A stretch of 60,805 bases of DNA, taken from contig CAWBTA010000013.1 in the NCBI GenBank assembly GCA_963791625.1, forward strand, positions 1 to 60,805, in the 5' to 3' direction. Position 1 is the stretch's first letter, and each line of letters opens with the position of its first letter. This document shows, in pieces, positions 1-8,956 of this stretch. This DNA comes from JANMCE01 sp963791625. GTDB lineage: Bacteria; Actinomycetota; Acidimicrobiia; Acidimicrobiales; Ilumatobacteraceae. The notes beneath the pieces were generated by a model, which worked only from the letters and a program-made list of their open reading frames with translations, was not told where the DNA came from and ran no database searches. The position numbers and the translations under genes were made by a program.

Positions 1-933
1 TTTGGTGAAGGTACCGCCGACGTTGCCTTCGAGCGAGGTGATGCTGGCGTTGACTCGGGCATCGTTCGCGCCATAGTGGGCGAGGATCGGGATCGTTGCC
101 TTCTTCATCTGATCGACCGGTTCGGGGGCGGGGCCGTAGTAGGCGACCGCCGCCGACAGGCCGGGCACGTTGGCAGCGGCGCGGAGTGTCATGCCGCCGC
201 CGTAGCAGAAGCCGGTTACGCCAATCTTTCCTGCCCCCACCGAAGCGAGGTGTTGCACGCCTGCGGTCAGATCGGCGATGGCGTCGGCGGGAGCGAGTTG
301 ACCAAGAGCGCCCGACACGTTGCCCTTCGCTGTTCCCCCCGAGCGAGAGGTCAGGTCGATGGCGAGCGCGGTTATGCCGGCCTTGGCGAGGCGGCGAGTG
401 ACGTCCTTGATGTGTTCGGTCAGCCCGAAGATCTCATGGATGACCAACACGCCTGGTGTCCCCGCAAGTGGGGTTTTCGGTTTGGCCAGGTAGCCGAGCA
501 GTTGGCCGGACGGCCCGGCGAAAGTGACATCGCTTGCGGTCAGGGCGGGGTCGTCGGCCGCAACCGAGAGCGGCGCGCCGGGTTTCGCGGCCACGGCCAC
601 GGTCGTAGGCGAGGGGGCCGGGCTGATGGTGGTCGGTGCAGCGCTGGCAGCGGCGCTGCTCGTCGAGGCGATCGGTGCCGATGAAGGAGCCGCCGTCGTC
701 CCCGGAGTGGACACTGTGGTCGATGCGTTTCCCGGTGCCGCCGAGGTGGGTGAAGCCTTGGTCGTGTCCGATGACGAGCAGGCCGCCAAAAGCGCGGCGG
801 CGCCCGCTGTTGTGCCGCAGATACCGATGAGTTGACGCAACATCTCGCGTCGGTCGATGAGGCCATCTCGCCAGTGGTGCACCGTCTCGACACCCAGGTA
901 GTGCTGGATATCGTTGATTCGAGGCTTCGGCAT
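1..933 (-). CDS. Dienelactone hydrolase family lipoprotein (C-terminus cut by window edge)
   Basis: Reading the minus strand from an ATG at 933 gives 311 codons without a stop up to the window edge, so the C-terminus is missing. An N-terminal helical segment with RRE before a hydrophobic stretch ending in a lipobox (LLAAC, about residue 52) suggests export, possibly by Tat, and lipid anchoring. A Ser/Thr/Ala/Pro-rich linker of about 60 residues follows, then the alpha/beta hydrolase core with HEIFG and the nucleophile motif GFCYGGG. A Cys nucleophile in that motif is the mark of dienelactone hydrolases, which open the lactone formed in chlorocatechol-type degradation. The catalytic Asp and His would lie at or beyond the edge. 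It lies 44 bases downstream of nirB on the same strand. An exported dienelactone hydrolase-like protein may act on another ester; the substrate is unknown. Confidence 0.85.
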   Translation of the reverse strand, partial: MPKPRINDIQHYLGVETVHHWRDGLIDRREMLRQLIGICGTTAGAAALLAACSSSDTTKASPTSAAPGNASTTVSTPGTTAAPSSAPIASTSSAAASAAPTTISPAPSPTTVAVAAKPGAPLSVAADDPALTASDVTFAGPSGQLLGYLAKPKTPLAGTPGVLVIHEIFGLTEHIKDVTRRLAKAGITALAIDLTSRSGGTAKGNVSGALGQLAPADAIADLTAGVQHLASVGAGKIGVTGFCYGGGMTLRAAANVPGLSAAVAYYGPAPEPVDQMKKATIPILAHYGANDARVNASITSLEGNVGGTFTK

Positions 934-977
934 GCTCGCTCCCTCACTGCGTCGAGTTCGACTCGCGAAGCTGAAGG

Positions 978-3503
978 TTAGGCCGGTATTCGCTGGTCGC
1001 GTTCGCGGACAAAGACCAGCGTCGAATCCGAGGCCGGGGTGTTCGCGAAGGTGACGAACCGGTCGAGCCGTTCGGGGCTGGCGAGGGCGGCCTTCCACTC
1101 GCACTCATAGGTTGCTACGTGGGTGGCCATTTGGGCATCGAGGTCGGCGGCGAGGCCGAGGGAGTCCTCGACTACGACCTCTTTCAGGTATTCGAGCCCG
1201 CCGTCCAGCTTGTTCAACCAGGTGGCGGTGCGCTCCAACCGATCGGCGGTGCGGATGTAGAACATGAGGATCCGGTCCACGTAGGTCAGCAGCGTGTCGG
1301 CGTCCAGGTCGGTGGCGAAGAGAATGGCGTGCTGTGGACGCAGGCCTCCGTTGCCGCCCACGTACAGGTTGTAACCGTTCTCGGTGGCGATGATGCCGAT
1401 GTCCTTACTCTGCGCCTCAGCGCATTCACGAGCACAACCGGACACCGCCATCTTGATCTTGTGGGGCGACCGCAAACCGCGATAGCGCAGCTCGGTACGC
1501 ACGGCCAGGCCGACGGAATCTTGTACGCCGTATCGGCACCACGTGCTTCCCACGCAACTCTTCACCGTCCGCAACGCCTTGCCGTAGGCATGCCCGCTCT
1601 CAAACCCGGCGGCGATCAGGCGATCCCAGATGAGTGGTAGTTCTTCCAGCCGAGCGCCGAGAAGATCGATGCGCTGGCCTCCCGTGATCTTCGTATACAG
1701 GTCGAAATCGCGTGCCACTTCACCAATGACAATGAGCCGCTCCGGTGTGATTTCGCCACCTGGAATGCGAGGGATGACCGAGTAGGTGCCGTCTCGCTGG
1801 ATGTTGGCCAGGAAGGCATCATTGGTGTCCTGCAGTGCGGCCTGCTCGCCATCCAGGATGTAGCCGTTGCCGAGTGAGGCCAGCATCGATGCCACCGCTG
1901 GCTTGCAGATCTCGCATCCCCGACCGTTGCCATGGCGGTTGATCAGGTCCCGGAAGGAACCGATGCGTTGCACTCGAACCAGGTCGAACAACTCCTGGCG
2001 TGACTGAGCGAAGTGCTCACACAACGCCGTGGAAACCGTGCGCCCGGCCTTCACCATCTCATCGGTAAGGATCTCCTTCACCACCATGGTGCAGCTTCCG
2101 CAGCCGGTGCCGGCCTTCGTGCAGGCTTTGATGGCGGCGAGGTCGTAAAGGTCGTTCGACTTGATTGCATTTACAATCAAACCCTTGGTGACGTTGTGGC
2201 AAGAGCAGATCGTTGCGGCGTCGGGCAGAGCGGCGGGTGTCAGCGGGTTGGCACCTCCGGCCACTTTCGGCAGGATGAGGGACTCAGGAGCGCGGGGCGT
2301 GGGCATGGTGCCGGCCACCATTGCTGCCAACGCGGTGAAGGCACTGACATCACCCACCAACACTGCGCCGATCACCTTCTTGCCCGCCTTGTCCAGCACC
2401 AGCTTCTGGTAGGTACGAGCGCGCGGATCGCTGTACACCAGGTCCTGGGCGCCGGGTGCGGATCCGTGGGCGTCGCCGATGCTGGCGACGTCCACGCCAA
2501 TCAGCTTCAACTTGGTTGAGGTATCGGCACCGACAAAGGCGGCCGCGCCGCCTGCTAGTACGTCGGCCGCAGTCTCTGCCATGAGATACCCGGGTGCGAC
2601 CAGGCCGTAGACCTTGCCGGCATGGCAGGCGACCTCACCGATGGCGAAGATGCTGTTGTCGGATGTGCGGCATTGGTCATCGATGGCAACACCCCCGCGG
2701 TCGCCCATGGTGAGGCCACCGTCTCGCGGTAGCTCGTCTCGGGGGCGAATCCCGGCCGAGAACAGCACCAGATCGGCGTTCAGGCTGGTGTCATCGGCGA
2801 ACGACAAACCCGTGGTCACACCACGGTCCGCGTCGACGGTGACGGCTGCCGCGGCCTTGGCGCAGTGAACCGTGATGCCGAGCGCCTCGATTTCCCTGCG
2901 CAGCAGCGCGGAGCCGCCCTCATCCAGTTGAGCCGGCATCAGCCGCGGCGCAAATTCCACGACGTGCGTGGTCAGGCCCAACAGACGCAGCGCGTTGGCC
3001 GCTTCCAGCCCGAGCAGCCCACCACCAACGACCGCACCCGTCCGACAGCCAGCCGCGTAGTCGGCGATCGCTTCAAGATCGTCCAGCGTGCGATACACGA
3101 ATGTGCCGGGAGCATCGTTGCCCGGAAGGGGCGGCACGAACGGCGTGGAGCCGGTCGCAAGAACCAGCGTGTCGTAGGCAACTGTCTCACCGGCCTCGGT
3201 TCGTACAGTCTTTCCAAAACGATCGATGGACGTCGCTCTCGTACCCAGCGTGAGCGCGATCCCATGCTGGCTCAACCAGCCGTCCGGCGACAGGGACAGC
3301 TCCTCGGCCGATGTTCCGTCGAAGAAGGCGCTGAGGTGCACCCGGTCGTACGCAGGCCGCGGTTCTTCTCCGATGACGACCATCTGATGCGTTTCGTGCA
3401 GGCCGAGTGAGACGGCCTTTTCGAGGAATCGTTGGCTGACCATGCCATGGCCGATAACGACAACGGTTGGTCGCAGAGCTGATGGGTCGCAGGAGTTGCT
3501 CAT
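978..3503 (-). CDS. nirB: Nitrite reductase [NAD(P)H] large subunit
   Basis: This 841-residue protein would reduce nitrite to ammonium with NAD(P)H in the cytoplasm. Domains in order: FAD/NAD(P)-binding reductase with VVVIGHGM at the N-terminus; a BFD-type [2Fe-2S] module (CSCHN about residue 430, then CTKAGTGCGSC); and a siroheme/4Fe-4S sulfite-nitrite reductase domain with the cluster ligands in CVGSTWC and CAREC (about residues 645-695). I chose the ATG at 3503 because it lies one base after the stop of the upstream ATPase gene (TGA-C-ATG) and gives the usual MSN start; an ATG at 3527 is possible. It is the last gene of the nitrate transporter operon. No small subunit nirD is visible next to it, which is unusual for this enzyme. 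Confidence 0.95.
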   Translation of the reverse strand: MSNSCDPSALRPTVVVIGHGMVSQRFLEKAVSLGLHETHQMVVIGEEPRPAYDRVHLSAFFDGTSAEELSLSPDGWLSQHGIALTLGTRATSIDRFGKTVRTEAGETVAYDTLVLATGSTPFVPPLPGNDAPGTFVYRTLDDLEAIADYAAGCRTGAVVGGGLLGLEAANALRLLGLTTHVVEFAPRLMPAQLDEGGSALLRREIEALGITVHCAKAAAAVTVDADRGVTTGLSFADDTSLNADLVLFSAGIRPRDELPRDGGLTMGDRGGVAIDDQCRTSDNSIFAIGEVACHAGKVYGLVAPGYLMAETAADVLAGGAAAFVGADTSTKLKLIGVDVASIGDAHGSAPGAQDLVYSDPRARTYQKLVLDKAGKKVIGAVLVGDVSAFTALAAMVAGTMPTPRAPESLILPKVAGGANPLTPAALPDAATICSCHNVTKGLIVNAIKSNDLYDLAAIKACTKAGTGCGSCTMVVKEILTDEMVKAGRTVSTALCEHFAQSRQELFDLVRVQRIGSFRDLINRHGNGRGCEICKPAVASMLASLGNGYILDGEQAALQDTNDAFLANIQRDGTYSVIPRIPGGEITPERLIVIGEVARDFDLYTKITGGQRIDLLGARLEELPLIWDRLIAAGFESGHAYGKALRTVKSCVGSTWCRYGVQDSVGLAVRTELRYRGLRSPHKIKMAVSGCARECAEAQSKDIGIIATENGYNLYVGGNGGLRPQHAILFATDLDADTLLTYVDRILMFYIRTADRLERTATWLNKLDGGLEYLKEVVVEDSLGLAADLDAQMATHVATYECEWKAALASPERLDRFVTFANTPASDSTLVFVRERDQRIPA

Positions 3504-3504
3504 G

Positions 3505-4290
3505 TCACGCGGCCTTGTCGCCCTCAAGGGTGAGTAGGTTCATCAGCCGCTCCTGGATCTCCCGGAATCGGGGCGAATCCAGCACGTTGACCCGGTTGCG
3601 AGGGCGGGGGATATCAACGTCGATGACGTCCACGACCGACGGGTTCGGCTGGTTGGACATCACCACAATCCGATCAGACAACAGGATCGCCTCATCGATG
3701 CCATGAGTGACCATCAACACGATTTCGGTTTCACTCTCGGACTGCCACAGGTCGATCAACTGCCCCTGCAGTCGAGCGCGGGTGAGGGCATCGAGCGCAC
3801 CGAATGGCTCGTCCAGCAGCAGCGCCTTGGGCTCCACCGCGAATGCCCGCGCGACGGCGGCGCGTTGCTGCATGCCACCCGACACTTGGGAGGGGCGCTT
3901 GAATCGGTGCTCCCACAAGCCGACCGCGGTCAAATACCGCTCGACCAACGCGGCGCGTTCGGTCGGTGAGTGCGAAGGCCGGGCCGAGGCGACGGCGACA
4001 TCGATGTTCTTCAGGAGGGAGAGGCGGGGGAGGAGCGAGTAATTCTGGAACACCATGGCCCTTTCCGGCCCCGCGCTGGTGACGGGCACGCCGTCCAGCG
4101 AAACGGACCCGCCGTCGGGGGTGGTGAGGCCGCCGGCGATGGTGAGCAGTGTGGATTTTCCGCAGCCCGAGTGGCCGATGAGGGACACGAACTCGCCCCG
4201 TTCAACGGTGAGATCCACGCCACGCAGCACGTCCTGTAGGCCGCCGTGATGAGGGTAGGACTTCCAGATGTTCTTCAGTTCGAGGCTCAT
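3505..4290 (-). CDS. nrtD: Nitrate/nitrite-type ABC transporter ATP-binding protein
   Basis: ATPase subunit (261 aa) of an importer of the nitrate/sulfonate/taurine class. It shows Walker A GHSGCGKST (about 40-48), the signature VSGGMQQR, Walker B LLLDEPFG and the H-loop THGIDEA. The start overlaps the end of the permease gene by four bases (ATGA), and its stop is one base from the nirB start, so all are read as one transcript. The family alone cannot separate nitrate from sulfonate or cyanate importers. The adjoining nitrite reductase makes nitrate or nitrite the likely substrate. Confidence 0.9.
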   Translation of the reverse strand: MSLELKNIWKSYPHHGGLQDVLRGVDLTVERGEFVSLIGHSGCGKSTLLTIAGGLTTPDGGSVSLDGVPVTSAGPERAMVFQNYSLLPRLSLLKNIDVAVASARPSHSPTERAALVERYLTAVGLWEHRFKRPSQVSGGMQQRAAVARAFAVEPKALLLDEPFGALDALTRARLQGQLIDLWQSESETEIVLMVTHGIDEAILLSDRIVVMSNQPNPSVVDVIDVDIPRPRNRVNVLDSPRFREIQERLMNLLTLEGDKAA

Positions 4291-5183
4291 GCGTGACCTT
4301 CTTCCAGGGAGACGAGCTTGCCGAGGCGGAGGAATGCGGCGTCAAGGAGCAGGCCGACAACGCCGATCAGCACGATGGCGGAGATGACTTTGGCGAGGTT
4401 GAGCGCGTTGTAGGCGACCCACACGTAGTCGCCGATTCCGACGCCGCCGGACAGCATTTCCACGGCCACGATGACCATCCACGCGACGCCCATCGACAAT
4501 CGAAGACCCGTCACGATGGAGGGCAGCGTGTGGGGAAGCATCACATGGCGGACGTACGCAAACGGCTTCAACCTGAAGACCTTCGCAACGTTGCGCTGAT
4601 CCTTCGGGATGGAGGCTGCGCCCGCTGCGGTGTTCAGCACGATGGGCCACAAAGCGGTGATGAAGATCACCCAGACGGCGGCGTGCGGCGCATTCTTGAA
4701 GGCCACCAACCAGATGGGAAACCAGGCCAACGGTGACACCGGTCGGAGTAACTGGATGACCGGGTTCGCTGCTTTCCACACTCGCTTGGAAGCACCCATG
4801 GCAATGCCGAGCGGCACGCCGACGACGGCTGCGATGCCGAAACCCGTCAGGACCCGCTGGAGCGAGCCGAGCATCAGGAGGCCGATGCCCTTCCCGCCCG
4901 GACCGTTGTTGATGAACGGGTGAGCGAGTAGGTGTCGCAACTCGGTGAAGGTCGCTCCCGGTGTCGGAAGGCCCTTCACCCGGGACGCTGCGATGGCCCA
5001 CAACGAAACCAGTACCGCGAATCCGACCGTTGCCCAGCCGAAGGTGGAGGCCAGCGAGCCAAGGCGGCTGCCCTGACGTCGAGCTGTCGGGCGACCCAGG
5101 GACTCGCTGAGGGTCGCGTGCTCGGGACTCCCGACAAGCGCTAGCGCAGGTGGATCGAGTGTTTCCGTGATCAGGGAACTCAT
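4287..5183 (-). CDS. nrtB: Nitrate/nitrite-type ABC transporter permease
   Basis: Integral membrane permease of 298 residues of the BPD_transp_1 type. After a cytoplasmic N-terminus of about 50 residues there are roughly six membrane spans; the cytoplasmic loop around residues 185-215 (PKDQRNVAKVFRLK) fits the EAA loop that contacts the ATPase. Both ends overlap the neighbours by four bases: the start with the binding protein gene and the stop with the ATPase gene. This translational coupling is what one expects for a stoichiometric importer. Substrate assignment rests on linkage to nirB. Confidence 0.9.
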   Translation of the reverse strand: MSSLITETLDPPALALVGSPEHATLSESLGRPTARRQGSRLGSLASTFGWATVGFAVLVSLWAIAASRVKGLPTPGATFTELRHLLAHPFINNGPGGKGIGLLMLGSLQRVLTGFGIAAVVGVPLGIAMGASKRVWKAANPVIQLLRPVSPLAWFPIWLVAFKNAPHAAVWVIFITALWPIVLNTAAGAASIPKDQRNVAKVFRLKPFAYVRHVMLPHTLPSIVTGLRLSMGVAWMVIVAVEMLSGGVGIGDYVWVAYNALNLAKVISAIVLIGVVGLLLDAAFLRLGKLVSLEEGHA

Positions 5184-6511
5184 GGGCGTGCCACCTCGAC
5201 TTCTGGCTTGGATGGATCGAACATGGCCTTGTCGAGGCGCACCTCGAATGGCCTCATGTCATCGTCGGGCACCGCGATACCTTCGGCTCTGGCAACCTTG
5301 GCGTACAGGTCGGTCAAGATGATGGAGTCGACGATGCCCTTGTAGTCCGGGGTCTCCTTCAACAAGCCGAGGCGCTGATACTGAGCGAGGGCCCAGATGC
5401 CGTAGGAGCGGCGGGGTGCGTTGGTCTCTCCTCCGCGGAAGAACTGCATCTGCTCGCCCTTGAAATCCTTGTCCGGCAAACTTGCGCCAAGTTGGTAGAC
5501 GCCAGTGAGGCGACCGCGGATGTCGTCGGGCTTGGAGTTGACGTACTTCTCCTGGCCGAGGGTGTCGGCGGCCTTGGCCCGGTTGGCCGGATCATCCAGC
5601 CACTTTGAGGCTTCGAGGATGGCGGCCATCACATCTTCCAGAGCATCGGTTCGTTCTTTGGCGAACTTGGCGCCGACGACCAGGGCCTTCTCGGGATGGT
5701 TGAGCCAGAGATCCTGTGTGGCCAAGGTCGTGAAGCCGATGCCTTGGGTGACGGCGACCGCGTTCCACGGTTCACCCACGCAGTATCCCTTCACATTGCC
5801 GACGGTCATGTTTTGCACCATCTGCGGCGGTGGGACCGGTCCGATCTTCAGCGTGGATGCGTCCACGCCGCAGGCCTTCAACCAGTAGCGCAGCCACAGA
5901 TCATGCGTGCCGCCGGGGAACGTCATGGCCAGCTCGGGCGCGTTGGCCTTGGCGAACAACTCCTTGGCCTTGGTGAGATCGCCGTAGCCGACGCTCGCGA
6001 ACTCCTTGGCCAGCGTGATGGCCTGCCCGTTGTTGTTGAGGATCATGGCGATCTTCAGATCGGTGTTGCCAGGTCCGCCGATCTTGGAGGCCACCGAGAA
6101 CGGCATGCTGTACAGGCAGTGGGCGCCATCGATCTGGTTGTTCAAGAGCGCGTCACGCAGCGCTGGCCATGATGCCTGCTTGGCCACGGTTACATCCAAG
6201 GACCGCTTCTCGAACAGCCCCAGCTCCTTGGCCATGATGATGGAGGCAGCGTCGGTGAGGGCGATGAACCCGAGCGTTACTTTGCGGACTTCCTTCTTGA
6301 TGGCCATGGCGGTGGTAGCTGCAGCGGCCGTCGTGGTTGCCGGTGCTGCTGTGGTCGCCGCAGTCGTCGCCGCCCCAGCCGTCGTGGCACCCCCTGCAGC
6401 GTCCGTCGACGCCGTTGTCGAGGACGCGCTACCGCATGCGGCGAGGAGGCTGAGCGCTGCGGGAGTAAGCGCCATGGCGCCGCCGAGCTTGAGGAAATGT
6501 CGTCGATCCAT
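5180..6511 (-). CDS. nrtA: Nitrate/nitrite-type ABC transporter substrate-binding lipoprotein
   Basis: A 443-residue CmpA/NrtA-like periplasmic-type binding protein. The N-terminus has a Tat-like DRRHFLKLGG followed by a hydrophobic stretch and lipobox LLAAC (about residues 22-26), so it is probably lipid-anchored outside the membrane. An Ala/Thr-rich linker (about residues 30-70) precedes the binding domain, which contains the family's YSMPF and AVTQGIGFTTLA-like segments. It is the first gene of the nrtA-nrtB-nrtD-nirB operon and is transcribed away from the O-demethylase gene at 6768; the promoter must lie in 6512-6767. Bicarbonate binding (CmpA) is a family alternative, but the nirB linkage argues for nitrate or nitrite. 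Confidence 0.88.
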   Translation of the reverse strand: MDRRHFLKLGGAMALTPAALSLLAACGSASSTTASTDAAGGATTAGAATTAATTAAPATTTAAAATTAMAIKKEVRKVTLGFIALTDAASIIMAKELGLFEKRSLDVTVAKQASWPALRDALLNNQIDGAHCLYSMPFSVASKIGGPGNTDLKIAMILNNNGQAITLAKEFASVGYGDLTKAKELFAKANAPELAMTFPGGTHDLWLRYWLKACGVDASTLKIGPVPPPQMVQNMTVGNVKGYCVGEPWNAVAVTQGIGFTTLATQDLWLNHPEKALVVGAKFAKERTDALEDVMAAILEASKWLDDPANRAKAADTLGQEKYVNSKPDDIRGRLTGVYQLGASLPDKDFKGEQMQFFRGGETNAPRRSYGIWALAQYQRLGLLKETPDYKGIVDSIILTDLYAKVARAEGIAVPDDDMRPFEVRLDKAMFDPSKPEVEVARP

Positions 6512-6767
6512 GTCGCCAACGGTAAGGACGCCACTGGTCAGGCGGGTTTCCTCGCAGAGAACAACCCGTTACCGTCGCCTCACCCTGCCTCTGGTCACGG
6601 CGTGCGACATCGGAAACCTTGTGTACTCCCGGTATCGAGCACGTTTCCGGCTCGTTCAACGAATGCGTCCACAACGCGTTCTTCTGGGGGGAACGGGCAC
6701 GGCTTATCGAACGGGGTGTCGTGTGTACTGTGCCTCGACGGCAACCCGACACCGAAGGACACAAAAA
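6512..6767. promoter_or_regulatory. Divergent promoter region between nrtA and the O-demethylase gene
   Basis: 256 bases separate the two divergent starts. Close to nrtA there is a widely spaced inverted repeat, ACGGTAA at 6519-6525 and TTACCGT at 6569-6575, which could be half-sites of a regulator. No clear -10/-35 pair stands out. A Shine-Dalgarno-like GAAGGA around 6754-6759 precedes the ATG at 6768. The long ORF that reads through this region in frame with the O-demethylase is not real coding sequence: it runs antisense through nrtA. Confidence 0.45.
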
Positions 6768-8159
6768 ATGGCTACTCAAGAACCGACGCGGTCGCTTCAG
6801 GACGTGCTGGATTCGATTCCTAACCTGGTTGACCACCTGTATGACAACCGTAAGGGGTCAGTGCTGAAGGACGCCGTGTTGCGTCAGCCCACCCAGTTCG
6901 TAGCGCCGGAGTTCACGAACTGGCGTGAGGAGCAGATGGCGTGTCGTACAAGCATCGCCTTCTACGACCAGTCGTACCACATGACCACCACGTTCATCCG
7001 GGGCAAGGACGCGGTGGCGCTGATGAACCACCTCACCGTCAACAACTACGGCACCTTCGGTGTCGATCGCTCTCGTCACAGCGTGGTGTGCAGCCCTGAT
7101 GGCTACGTCATTGGCGACGGCATTCTCTACTGCCTCGCTCCCGACGAACTCTGCCTCGTGGGCCGCCAGGCCGGGCACAACTGGGTGCGGTTCAACGCGA
7201 AGGTGGGTGGCTTCGATGTTGAGATCGAAGAAGACGAGTTCATGGCCGACAACCCCAACGGCCGCCGCAACTTCTATCGCTACCAGGTCGAGGGCCCGCA
7301 CGCTCCGGCGTTGATGGAGCAACTCACCGGTGCCCCGATGCCGCAGGTGCCGAAACTGCACCTCATGCACGTCACCATCGCCGGCCGTTCGGTTACCGCA
7401 ATGCAGCACACCATGGCCGGCAACCCGGGTTGGGAACTCTTCGGTCCGTGGGACGACGGCCCGGCCGTCAAAGAGGCAGTCCTGGCGGCCGGTGAGGCGT
7501 ACGACATGAAGCGCGTCGGCTCGGTCGCGTACTTCACAACTGCGATGGAGCTTGGCTGGGTATCACGCCCGATGCCGGCGATCTTCACTCATCCTGAGAT
7601 GCAGGCATTTCGAGAGTGGCTGCCCGAAACGGCGCCGGAGGCAACGTGGGCGCTCGGCGGCAGCTACAACGCCCCCAACATTGAGGACTACTACTTCACG
7701 CCGTGGGAGCTCGGTTACGGCAACGTCATCAAGCTCGACAAGGGCGACTTCGTCGGTCGCGACGCCCTCGCTGCGTCAAAGGACAACGATCACCGCCAGA
7801 AGGTGTCGCTGGTGTGGAACCCCGAGGACGTCGCCAAGATCATCGAGGGCTACATGGACCACGACCAGTTGCCGACCCGCTACCTCGAGTTCCCGCGCTC
7901 GAACTACGCCACGTGGCTCTACGACGGTGTGCACGACGCCGACGGCAACAACATCGGTGTGTCGATCTATCCAACGTTCCTCTGGACCGAGCGCTCGATG
8001 TGCACCATCGGCATCCTTGACTCGGCCCACGCCGCGATAGGCAGCGAAGTCTTCCTCGTCTGGGGCGAACCGAGCAGCCGGAAGAGCAAGTACCTCGAGC
8101 CGCATCGCCAGATCAAGATCCGCGCCACCGTCGCCCCTGCCCCCATCGGGAAGCGCTAG
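6768..8159 (+). CDS. LigM/DesA-like tetrahydrofolate-dependent aromatic O-demethylase
   Basis: 463-residue GcvT-fold aminomethyltransferase homologue. In this family LigM (vanillate/3-O-methylgallate) and DesA (syringate) move the methoxyl methyl group to tetrahydrofolate in the cytoplasm. The match to LigM runs along the whole length: APEFTNWREEQ near residue 45, YDQSYHM, IRGKDAV, GYVIGDGILY, EGPHAPALME, GNPGWELFGPW, NIEDYYFTPWELGYG and the C-terminal WGEPSSRKSKYLEPHRQ. I chose the ATG at 6768 since it has a ribosome site (GAAGGA) and matches the family N-terminus; upstream in-frame codons are antisense to nrtA. The GntR gene after it and the ring-hydroxylating and ring-cleaving genes further on suggest a role in methoxylated phenol catabolism. 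The exact substrate cannot be read from the sequence. Confidence 0.85.
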   Translation: MATQEPTRSLQDVLDSIPNLVDHLYDNRKGSVLKDAVLRQPTQFVAPEFTNWREEQMACRTSIAFYDQSYHMTTTFIRGKDAVALMNHLTVNNYGTFGVDRSRHSVVCSPDGYVIGDGILYCLAPDELCLVGRQAGHNWVRFNAKVGGFDVEIEEDEFMADNPNGRRNFYRYQVEGPHAPALMEQLTGAPMPQVPKLHLMHVTIAGRSVTAMQHTMAGNPGWELFGPWDDGPAVKEAVLAAGEAYDMKRVGSVAYFTTAMELGWVSRPMPAIFTHPEMQAFREWLPETAPEATWALGGSYNAPNIEDYYFTPWELGYGNVIKLDKGDFVGRDALAASKDNDHRQKVSLVWNPEDVAKIIEGYMDHDQLPTRYLEFPRSNYATWLYDGVHDADGNNIGVSIYPTFLWTERSMCTIGILDSAHAAIGSEVFLVWGEPSSRKSKYLEPHRQIKIRATVAPAPIGKR

Positions 8160-8185
8160 CCCTAGGCCGCGCTTGTCCACTGCTG

Positions 8186-8213
8186 GAGCCGATCACGCAG
8201 ACGTGATCGGCTC
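8186..8213 (+). terminator. 12-bp perfect hairpin after the O-demethylase gene
   Basis: GAGCCGATCACG (8186-8197) and CGTGATCGGCTC (8202-8213) form a perfect 12-bp stem with the 4-base loop CAGA. It begins 27 bases after the O-demethylase stop and ends 36 bases before the GntR start. No long T-run follows, so it is a weak intrinsic terminator by sequence. The symmetric core CGATCACG/CGTGATCG could also be an operator for the GntR protein just downstream. Confidence 0.65.
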
Positions 8214-8249
8214 TAGACTTGCGTGTGTCCGCACTGTTGATAGGAAGTC

Positions 8250-8939
8250 GTGCCTGTGGGTGACGCAGCATCGGTTGGTCGCTCGCGCGTGCGTCTCGCC
8301 CAACTGGTTCTCGATGAGCTGAAGGAGCGATTGCTCGACGGTCAGTATGCCGTGGGCTCGCGGATTTCCATCGAGGATGTCCGTGGCGAGTTCCAGGTCA
8401 GTAAGCAGCCGGTTATGGATGCCATGCGCCGCTTGGAATCGATCGGAATTGTCGAGATCATTCCGCAGAGCGGTTGTCGCGTCGCGTCGTACTCGTTCCA
8501 GGAAGTGCGTGATTTCTTCCGTCTGTTCGGCAGCTTCGAGGGTGAGATCGCAGCGGCGGCTGCGGCCCGGCGAACCGACGCTCAGGTCACCGAGTTGGAA
8601 GCGACGTGGCAGCGGATCGAAGATTTGAAGTCGCTGGTCGAGCCAATACCTCGGTCTCGCGGCTACCGGTTCGAAAATCGCGCGTTTCATCTGATCGTGC
8701 ATGAGATGGCCCATTCCCGCGTGATGGCCGAGTTGAGCGAACGAATGTGGGACATGTCGGATTTCTTCATCAACACCGTCGGCACCGATCACCCGTTAGC
8801 TGCCGCTTTGGATGATCGGAATCATGATCACGACGTCATCCGCCGCGCCATTCGGTCGCGCAATGCCGATGTCGCTCGCGCCGCGATGGAGTCTCACATT
8901 GTGAGCACGATCGGGTTACTGGAAGACGGCACCGACTGA
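8250..8939 (+). CDS. GntR-family (FadR-like) transcriptional regulator
   Basis: 229-residue regulator that starts at a GTG preceded by a purine-rich site (AGGAAG). The N-terminal winged helix (about residues 10-75) has the GntR pattern ELKERLLDGQY...SISIEDVRGEFQVSKQPVMDAMRRLESIGIVEIIPQSG. The C-terminal part (about residues 85-220) is an all-helical FCD-like effector domain with metal-ligand-type histidines (FHLIVHEMAHS and near the end SHIV). Such proteins usually repress catabolic operons until a carboxylic acid effector binds. Given its place after the O-demethylase gene, it probably controls the aromatic genes around it; the palindrome at 8186-8213 is a possible binding site. Confidence 0.88.
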   Translation: MPVGDAASVGRSRVRLAQLVLDELKERLLDGQYAVGSRISIEDVRGEFQVSKQPVMDAMRRLESIGIVEIIPQSGCRVASYSFQEVRDFFRLFGSFEGEIAAAAAARRTDAQVTELEATWQRIEDLKSLVEPIPRSRGYRFENRAFHLIVHEMAHSRVMAELSERMWDMSDFFINTVGTDHPLAAALDDRNHDHDVIRRAIRSRNADVARAAMESHIVSTIGLLEDGTD

Positions 8940-8956
8940 TCAGTGTGTCGCCGCGG

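Noticed and set aside
6006..6767. N-terminal extension of the O-demethylase frame (717-residue ORF)
   Set aside because: The extension lies antisense to nrtA and has low-complexity Ala/Val repeats; the family start and ribosome site are at 6768.
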